Shown here in pieces: positions 23,757 through 27,632 of a stretch of 27,632 nt of DNA. Source of the DNA: an uncultured Eubacteriales bacterium (lineage in GTDB: Bacteria; Bacillota; Clostridia; Christensenellales; Borkfalkiaceae). A program made the translations under genes and the position numbers. Position 1 is the first letter of the stretch, and each line of letters begins with the position of its first letter. The stretch spans positions 1-27,632 of the forward strand of contig UQTB01000026.1 of NCBI GenBank assembly GCA_900543915.1, given 5' to 3'. Below the pieces are notes generated by a model. That model did no database searches. It was given only the letters and a program-made list of their open reading frames with translations, and was not told the DNA's origin.

Positions 23757-24943
23757 ATTATTGCGTCGTCTTCCTCGCCGATTGCGAGCTGTTCGGGGTA
23801 TTCGCCGCCCAAATCCGCTACCGAACGCAGCTTTCTCTCGATGGTGCGCGTTTTCTTCGCCGCTCCCTCGATGGTATCCTGCGCTTCCTGCAATTTTTTC
23901 TGCGTCTTCTCGAGGATCGCCGCAAACTTGTAAAACTCCGCCTTGAACACGGAGAGCAGCTGCCAAAGCTCGCTCGAGCGCCGTTCGATGGCGAGCGTTT
24001 TAAACCCCGTCTGCAGGCTGTTCAGCAGCGCGCCGAGATTGGTCGGGCCGCACGCCATGATGCGCTTTTTCTGCAAATAGGAGGCGAGTTCCGCGTTTTT
24101 CAGCGTCTCCGCGTAGAGTCCCTCCAGCGGGAGATAGAGAATGGCGAAATCGGTGGTCCGCGGCGGGCGTATGTATTTATCCGCAATGGAATCCGCCTGC
24201 CTGCGCACGGCGGCGGCAAGCCCTTTGACCGCCTTTTCGTTGGCGGCGGGGTCGTTTTCCGTCTCCGAGAGACGGAGATACTCCTCGATGGGAAACTTGC
24301 TGTCGATGGGAAGAAGCGTCTCCCCATCGTCCTTGCCGGGCAGAACGACCGCGAAATCCACGAACGCGTCGACGCGCGGATCCACGCGCACGTTGCGGCG
24401 GTACTGTTCGGGGGAAAGCATCTGCTCCAAAAGCGTTCCCAGCTGCGTCTCTCCCCAGGTGCCGCGCAGCTTGACGTTGGTGAATACCTTTTTGATGTCG
24501 CCCACGTTTTCCGCCAGCCGGCGGACTTCGCCGATCCCCTTCGACACCTGATCGAGATGGTCGGAGACCGCCTGAAAGGAGGTGGAAAGCCGATTCTCGA
24601 GCGTGGTCTGCAGCTTTTCCTCCACGATGCGGCGCATTTCCTCCAGCTGTTTTTCGTTGCGTTCGTTGAGATACCGCAGGTTCTCGTTCATTTCCCGCCG
24701 CACGGTCTCTATCCGGTTCTCGCTCCGCGCCGCCGTCTCCGCGACCCGCCGCTCCAGATCGTCCGCCTTTTCCCGCTGCGCGCGGTAAATCCGGTCCATC
24801 GTGCCGACGAGCCGTTCGTTCTGTTCGGAAAAGCCGCGCCGCAGCTCCTCTCCGTTTCCGCGTTTATCCTTTTTCAGCAGCAACACAATCAGCAATATGA
24901 CCGCGAGCGCGCTCAGCGCGGCGGCTATGATTTCAAACGGCAT
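23753..24943 (-). CDS. rmuC: DNA recombination protein RmuC
   Basis: RmuC-family proteins are linked to restraint of recombination at repeats and have a nuclease-like core. The 396-residue protein has an N-terminal membrane segment (IIAAALSALAVILLIVLLL), a coiled coil at about residues 35-110 and then the RmuC domain. That domain includes KLRGTWGETQLGTLLEQML, LPIDSKFPIEEYLRL and IMACGPTNLGALLNSLQTGF. AAGGAGG lies 6 nt before the ATG. The start lies inside the 3' end of the upstream hybrid gene (19-bp overlap), so the two are co-transcribed. An Ile-Ile C-terminus follows an acidic tail. Confidence 0.93.
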   Translation of the reverse strand: MPFEIIAAALSALAVILLIVLLLKKDKRGNGEELRRGFSEQNERLVGTMDRIYRAQREKADDLERRVAETAARSENRIETVRREMNENLRYLNERNEKQLEEMRRIVEEKLQTTLENRLSTSFQAVSDHLDQVSKGIGEVRRLAENVGDIKKVFTNVKLRGTWGETQLGTLLEQMLSPEQYRRNVRVDPRVDAFVDFAVVLPGKDDGETLLPIDSKFPIEEYLRLSETENDPAANEKAVKGLAAAVRRQADSIADKYIRPPRTTDFAILYLPLEGLYAETLKNAELASYLQKKRIMACGPTNLGALLNSLQTGFKTLAIERRSSELWQLLSVFKAEFYKFAAILEKTQKKLQEAQDTIEGAAKKTRTIERKLRSVADLGGEYPEQLAIGEEDDAII

Positions 24944-25998
24944 AAGTCCTCCTTTGCCTGCACGAGCAGGCTCTCTTTCGCGTTCTTTGCGGGCTCCGCC
25001 AGCGCAAGATCCATCAGCCTTTCGATTTCCGCCTTCACTTCTGCGCCCGAAAAGCCCAACGCAGCGAGATCCGCCCCATTTACCGCCAGCTCTTTCGGGG
25101 AAAAGGGAACGCCCTGCCGCTTCATCGCCCCGAAAATTTCCGTCCAGCGGGCGACGGCGGGAGCGACGGACGGATCGTCCTTGCACGCCGCGTAATCCGC
25201 CTGCTTCAGCGCCATCAGATCCCAAAAGACATCCGCATTGTCGCGGATCGCCCGCCGCACTTTGCTCTCCCGCATTTTTCCGTCCAGATCGAGCATGTGA
25301 AGCGCAGTCAGCCGCGCGGTATGCCGGCAGACGGCGCGCGGGGCTTTCAGGCGCGTTAAAATTTCCTCCGCGATGCGGGCGCCGCGTTCGGCGTGCCCGT
25401 AAAACCGCCCCGTCTCCAGATAGCAGGCGGGTTTTCCCACGTCGTGCAGAAGGGCGGCCAGCCGGATATGCGGCGGCGCGTACAGCACTGCGCGGAAGGA
25501 GTGATCCAGCACGTCGTACGCGTGGAAATCCGCGCGCTGCGCCATTCCCCGCCCCGCGGCGAGTTCGGGGAACAACAGCGCAAAGACGCCGATTTCTTCG
25601 CACAGAACAAGCCCCCGCAGGGCGCCGTCCGCCGGAGAAAAGGGATACCGCTCGGGCGCGGCGAGGATTTTCAGCAACTCTGCGTAAATCCGTTCGGCGG
25701 CGATATCGCGGATATTCTCTTCGATGCCTTCCAGCGTCATGGGAATATTTTTCCGGCGGATCTTACGCAGAATACTGTCATACGATTTGACTCTGGTCTT
25801 GATCCCTTCGATGGGATTCCGATCGTATTCCAGGGAATACTCCTGATTCAATACTTTGAATTTCGTCTCCACCTCCATGATGGCGCACTGATAATACGAC
25901 ATCAGTTCATCCATGGGGCGCTTGTTTTTCTCAATCAGATCCAGAAATTGATCCGATAATAAATGCTGTTTGAAAAATTTTCCTCTGATGGTATCCAT
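24925..25998 (-). CDS. Hybrid: RelQ-type alarmone synthetase start fused to CCA tRNA nucleotidyltransferase HD half
   Basis: Residues 1-100 match the beginning of a small (p)ppGpp synthetase (RelQ/YjbM type): DELMSYYQCAIMEVETKF, DRNPIEGIKTRVKS and RRKNIPMTLEGIEENIRDIA. The catalytic region that should follow is absent. From residue 101 the chain is the C-terminal half of a CCA-adding enzyme: AERIYAELLKIL, the HD motif ALLHDVGKPACY with FYGHAERGARIAEEIL, and a final LAVNGADLAALGFSG block. The nucleotidyltransferase head is missing. Only an HD hydrolase-type domain could be functional. The ATG is preferred to a GTG four codons upstream because a weak GAGTGAG lies before it. Base composition drops across the join near 25,700. 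The join may be real or an assembly error. Confidence 0.8.
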   Translation of the reverse strand: MDTIRGKFFKQHLLSDQFLDLIEKNKRPMDELMSYYQCAIMEVETKFKVLNQEYSLEYDRNPIEGIKTRVKSYDSILRKIRRKNIPMTLEGIEENIRDIAAERIYAELLKILAAPERYPFSPADGALRGLVLCEEIGVFALLFPELAAGRGMAQRADFHAYDVLDHSFRAVLYAPPHIRLAALLHDVGKPACYLETGRFYGHAERGARIAEEILTRLKAPRAVCRHTARLTALHMLDLDGKMRESKVRRAIRDNADVFWDLMALKQADYAACKDDPSVAPAVARWTEIFGAMKRQGVPFSPKELAVNGADLAALGFSGAEVKAEIERLMDLALAEPAKNAKESLLVQAKEDLCRLKS

Positions 25999-26040
25999 AA
26001 TATAACTCACTCTTTTACTGTCTATTTTTTAATCAATGTC

Positions 26041-26082
26041 TTTTTATGATAATCTATGATAAATCATAGATTATCATAAAAA
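26041..26082. repeat. Perfect 20-bp inverted repeat in the leader of the hybrid gene
   Basis: Bases 26041-26060 are an exact reverse complement of 26063-26082, with a two-base centre. The arms begin with T and end with A on both strands, the wrong polarity for an intrinsic terminator. The transcribed hairpin would lie between the leader ribosome site and the hybrid gene. Confidence 0.9.
26054..26077 (-). CDS. Seven-residue leader peptide (MIIYDLS)
   Basis: On the minus strand a perfect AAGGAGG (26086-26092) stands 8 nt before an ATG that opens MIIYDLS and stops at TAG. The peptide lies wholly within the perfect inverted repeat, and a strong promoter lies just upstream. The ribosome site is far better than that of the main gene, so the layout resembles a leader-peptide attenuator. 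It could also be a by-product of a palindrome inserted at the original gene start. Confidence 0.4.
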   Translation of the reverse strand: MIIYDLS

Positions 26083-26098
26083 AAGCCTCCTTGCATAC

Positions 26099-26138
26099 GG
26101 TATATTCATAGTATATACCATAGACAAGGCGGTATCAA
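26099..26138 (-). promoter_or_regulatory. Promoter of the hybrid gene with overlapping operator-like palindrome
   Basis: TTGATA (26133-26138), a 17-bp spacer and TATACT (26110-26115). An inverted repeat GGTATAT/ATATACC (26099-26119) covers the -10 box and the predicted start of transcription, a classic repressor position. Confidence 0.7.
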
Positions 26139-26188
26139 TCACTTCATAGTGAATCGATAGACTGCACCGAAAGACACCATATTTCGAG

Positions 26189-26217
26189 TTGAACATTTGT
26201 TCGATTTATGTTATAAT
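26189..26217 (+). promoter_or_regulatory. Promoter of the toxin gene
   Basis: TTGAAC (26189-26194), a 17-bp spacer and consensus TATAAT (26212-26217). It drives a transcript with a leader of about 75 nt before the toxin start. Confidence 0.82.
26190..26203. promoter_or_regulatory. LexA (SOS) box over the toxin promoter
   Basis: Read on the minus strand, CGAACAAATGTTCA matches the Gram-positive LexA consensus CGAACRNRYGTTYC at 13 of 14 positions. The core GAAC-4-GTTC is an exact palindrome. It overlaps the -35 box and spacer, where LexA binding would block initiation. Confidence 0.7.
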
Positions 26218-26298
26218 GTTATTGTGTAATCGAAACGAAAGCGGATGCGATTTTCCGATTGTTAGATGCCCTCTAGTAATACAAAGGAGGGGATGCCC

Positions 26299-26394
26299 AT
26301 GAATACAATGGAAGTACTTACTCTGTTGTTAGTTGTCTTTGCAGCTCTATCATACATCGACAGACATGGTGACGATAATAACAAAAAGAAATAG
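26299..26394 (+). CDS. Holin-like type I toxin, 31 residues
   Basis: The peptide begins MNTMEVLTLLLVVFAALSY, a single membrane-spanning stretch, and ends with a charged tail (DRHGDDNNKKK). This is the pattern of the small holin-like toxins of Bacillota type I systems, which damage the membrane when over-translated. An AAGGAGG ribosome site lies 8 nt upstream, and a CCCTC at 26269-26273 can pair with GAGGG in that site (26287-26291), a typical way of limiting toxin translation. An antisense RNA promoter faces it from downstream, and a LexA box overlaps its promoter. Toxicity is inferred from the family. Confidence 0.78.
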   Translation: MNTMEVLTLLLVVFAALSYIDRHGDDNNKKK

Positions 26395-26479
26395 CATCCC
26401 ACCGACCAAAGTGAATGCTATTTCTTTTCTAACATTTAACTGAGGGCAAATCGGAATTTTCACTTCCGACCACCTTTCT
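26378..26479 (-). ncRNA. Predicted antisense antitoxin RNA
   Basis: A minus-strand promoter (26486-26515) would start an RNA of about 100 nt near 26,479. It runs into the toxin 3' end and stops at the shared hairpin (stem 26385-26397 with 26415-26427), whose minus-strand side is followed by TTTTTGTTATT. It would be complementary to the end of the toxin mRNA, as with txpA/RatA. It includes a small CGGAA/TTCCG hairpin. Confidence 0.65.
26385..26428. terminator. Bidirectional terminator shared by toxin mRNA and antisense RNA
   Basis: A perfect 13-bp stem (AAAGAAATAGCAT with ATGCTATTTCTTT) ends in T-rich runs on both strands. On the plus side it covers the toxin stop codon. Confidence 0.82.
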
Positions 26480-26485
26480 AAGTAG

Positions 26486-26515
26486 ATTATACACTATGAG
26501 GGGTTGAGAAATCAA
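26486..26515 (-). promoter_or_regulatory. Promoter of the antisense antitoxin RNA
   Basis: TTGATT (26510-26515), an 18-bp spacer and consensus TATAAT (26486-26491) on the minus strand, pointing into the toxin gene. Confidence 0.68.
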
Positions 26516-26574
26516 TCCCTCTTTTCATTGAATCTTGATGATTTTATCACATAAGCAAAACAGCTTAATACACT

Positions 26575-26706
26575 TTAGTCAAACGCGGTCGGCGCATTCG
26601 GATTCCGCAGTGCCTCAAAGCACATCAGTATCTGTTCCCTGGTGCATTTTTCCACCGCAAGATTTTCGGGGAGCGTGTCCTCATCAAAAAATGCAAGTCC
26701 GGCAAA
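26575..26706 (-). pseudogene. C-terminal fragment of a probable Nudix hydrolase
   Basis: A 43-codon minus-strand frame bounded by a stop on each side encodes LAFFDEDTLPENLAVEK, then TREQILMCFEALRNP and a final TAFD. This matches the tail of clostridial Nudix proteins (FF..E.LP motif, then T.EQI.MCFEA and a terminal FD). The Nudix box itself is absent. The fragment is cut next to a pyridoxine-kinase piece on the opposite strand. Confidence 0.5.
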
Positions 26707-26726
26707 CTACAGAGAGCACAGGAGAA

Positions 26727-27002
26727 AACTTGTCCTATCTGAAATACGAGACTTACAATCTCCCCACAGCAATCGTATCCAATACTTTGGATTATGGAAA
26801 ATTCGACATTCTGGATACCACACAGTATATGAAGAACACTTTGGGTGTATGGAAAGCCCTTGATTTTCAGTTTGATGCCATCTCCACCGGTTTTATCGTA
26901 TCCAAAGAACAGACGCAGATGATCACGGATTTCTGCAGCGAGAATGCAGATAAATTCAAGGGAATTCCCTTAGAAACCTGTCTGGAGGTATTGGACGAAT
27001 GA
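26727..27002 (+). pseudogene. Internal fragment of a pyridoxine/pyridoxamine kinase
   Basis: The frame from about 26,727 encodes ETYNLPTAIVSNTLDYGKF and VWKALDFQFDAISTGFIVS, matching residues of roughly 20-95 of PdxK/PdxY-type kinases. There LPTA..S.T followed by FDAI.TGF is typical. The N-terminal start and the whole ATP-binding half are missing. After CSENADKFK the match stops, and 15 unrelated residues lead to a stop that overlaps the next ATG (ATGA). That last part may come from a different gene. Confidence 0.6.
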
Positions 27003-27265
27003 GCAGACCCAGAATTCAGATTACATTAATTGACCAAAAAGGAACAAAAGGCTGCCACAGGGGACATAAAATCGGCGATTCTTACGATTTTGACACAGAA
27101 CGCGGTAACTTATGCCCCATGGCAATGCATGTGGCATTCCCTTATGTAGACATTCTCCGGTACGGTGGAGAAATCCCCGGAAATCCGAAGGGAACCGCTA
27201 TCTTTGCCTGCCCGGATGTGGATACGCTGAATGTTTTTAAATTCGAACGGATTGATGAAAAATAA
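26999..27265 (+). CDS. TIGR04076 family protein
   Basis: The 88-residue protein appears intact. It contains a family-typical CHRGHKIGDSYDFD, then LCPMAMHVAFPYVDILRYGG and a C-terminal CPDVDTLNVFKFER. The conserved cysteines suggest metal or redox chemistry, but the function is not established. Its ATG overlaps the stop of the kinase fragment, so it probably depended on an upstream coupled gene now largely lost. No promoter is visible directly in front. Confidence 0.75.
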   Translation: MSRPRIQITLIDQKGTKGCHRGHKIGDSYDFDTERGNLCPMAMHVAFPYVDILRYGGEIPGNPKGTAIFACPDVDTLNVFKFERIDEK

Positions 27266-27269
27266 GCGG

Positions 27270-27430
27270 CTCAGGCGGGTTCCGTTCAGGGTACCTTCTC
27301 CCTCTGCCACACTCATCAGCACAAAGAGCTTATCCTGCCAAGTCTCCACGCGATGCTCCACATCAATGCGCTACACGGTGTAGCAGGAGCACCTGATCAG
27401 CTGTTGAATGGCATCTTCCTTTTCTTCCGT
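27270..27430 (-). pseudogene. Decayed fragment, possibly the C-terminus of mannose-6-phosphate isomerase
   Basis: The minus-strand frame encodes AIQQLIRCSCYTV, an in-frame TAG (27371-27373), then RIDVEHRVETWQDKLFVLMS and VAEGEGTLNGT before the match ends. The order 'L-I-C-Y-x-V, then VxEGEGTLNG' resembles the C-terminal cupin of ManA-type isomerases. The internal stop and missing ends indicate a remnant. Confidence 0.35.
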
Positions 27431-27486
27431 GTGTACCACGCAGTGTCTGCATGCATCATAGCGATCCGGCCGGCAGAAATGTGCAT

Positions 27487-27632
27487 TTATCCACAGAGCA
27501 TAACTTTAGCGGAAAAAGCACCATTCTGATAGGTAAACGTACTTGCACCGCCGCTTTTTTCTGCAATATGTTGGATAGACTGGATGCCGACGCCGTTTCC
27601 CTTTCGTTTGGAGGATTGAAAAACACCGTCCT
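27487..27632 (-). CDS. GHKL-domain sensor histidine kinase, C-terminal end only
   Basis: The last 47 codons of a minus-strand gene enter from the right edge. They contain KGNGVGIQSIQHIAEKSGG, the G2-type ATP-lid motif and following helix of GHKL ATPases, then FTYQNGAFSAKVML to the stop. This matches AgrC/VirS-like peptide-sensing kinases of Bacillota. Whether the gene is whole lies outside the window. Confidence 0.72.
   Translation of the reverse strand, partial: DGVFQSSKRKGNGVGIQSIQHIAEKSGGASTFTYQNGAFSAKVMLCG

Noticed and set aside
26041..26082. Intrinsic terminator reading of the 20-bp palindrome
   Set aside because: The stem begins with T and ends with A on both strands, so no T-tract follows the hairpin in either direction.
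27110..27361. 83-codon minus-strand frame as an intact gene
   Set aside because: Its second half is the reverse complement of the TIGR04076 gene; only the first part resembles a ManA tail, and a stop lies just upstream.
1..27632. CRISPR arrays, tRNA or rRNA genes, intact transposases
   Set aside because: No regularly spaced repeats, no cloverleaf-like sequence and no transposase or integrase motif were seen on either strand by eye.

Overview
The window looks like a GC-rich chromosomal segment of an uncultivated gut-type Bacillota (class Clostridia). The evidence is strong AGGAGG ribosome sites, sigma-A-type promoters with 17-bp spacers, the rpsF-ssb-rpsR order, a DUF2179/YitT protein, and bacillary-type SOS and type I toxin signals at the right end. 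The Clostridia assignment is inference from gene content and sequence style; no rRNA is present.

Positions 1-25,700 are ordinary and well packed, mostly on the minus strand. From left to right: a rhamnose operon (rhaB-rhaA, rhaA cut by the window edge); a TPR-like membrane protein coupled to an MscS channel; an M29 aminopeptidase and a YitT-family protein; an M18 aminopeptidase (plus strand); mnmE with an oligoendopeptidase F; a multi-pass membrane protein; an archaeal/eukaryote-type prolyl-tRNA synthetase divergent from a transketolase; a secreted alpha/beta hydrolase; an intergenic stretch with a cluster of four hairpins and a Lys/Glu-rich reading frame; an RpiB/LacAB-type isomerase; a small plus-strand transcript with its own palindrome and terminator; two tandem paralogous four-helix membrane proteins; rpsF-ssb-rpsR; a 690-residue membrane-anchored protein built of about 78-residue repeats; and rmuC. 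Many units have recognisable promoters and hairpin terminators, so the transcription map is unusually legible.

At about 25,700 the character changes. The gene upstream of rmuC is a hybrid. Its first 100 residues are the start of a small alarmone synthetase (RelQ/YjbM type), and the remainder is the HD-domain C-terminal half of a CCA tRNA nucleotidyltransferase. Neither catalytic centre is complete. From there to the end the DNA is more AT-rich and is a mosaic of gene pieces (RelQ start, Nudix tail, pyridoxine-kinase interior, possible ManA tail, GHKL kinase tail). Among them sit two apparently intact small genes: a TIGR04076-family protein and a complete type I toxin-antitoxin locus.

The toxin locus is the most interesting item. 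It holds a 31-residue holin-like toxin behind a near-consensus promoter that overlaps a near-perfect Gram-positive LexA (SOS) box. A convergent promoter for an antisense RNA and a shared bidirectional terminator complete it. The second highlight is the RelQ/CCA hybrid with its own promoter, operator-like palindrome and a seven-codon leader peptide buried in a perfect 20-bp inverted repeat. The junction could be a real rearrangement or a metagenome assembly chimera, and this must be settled before biology is built on it.
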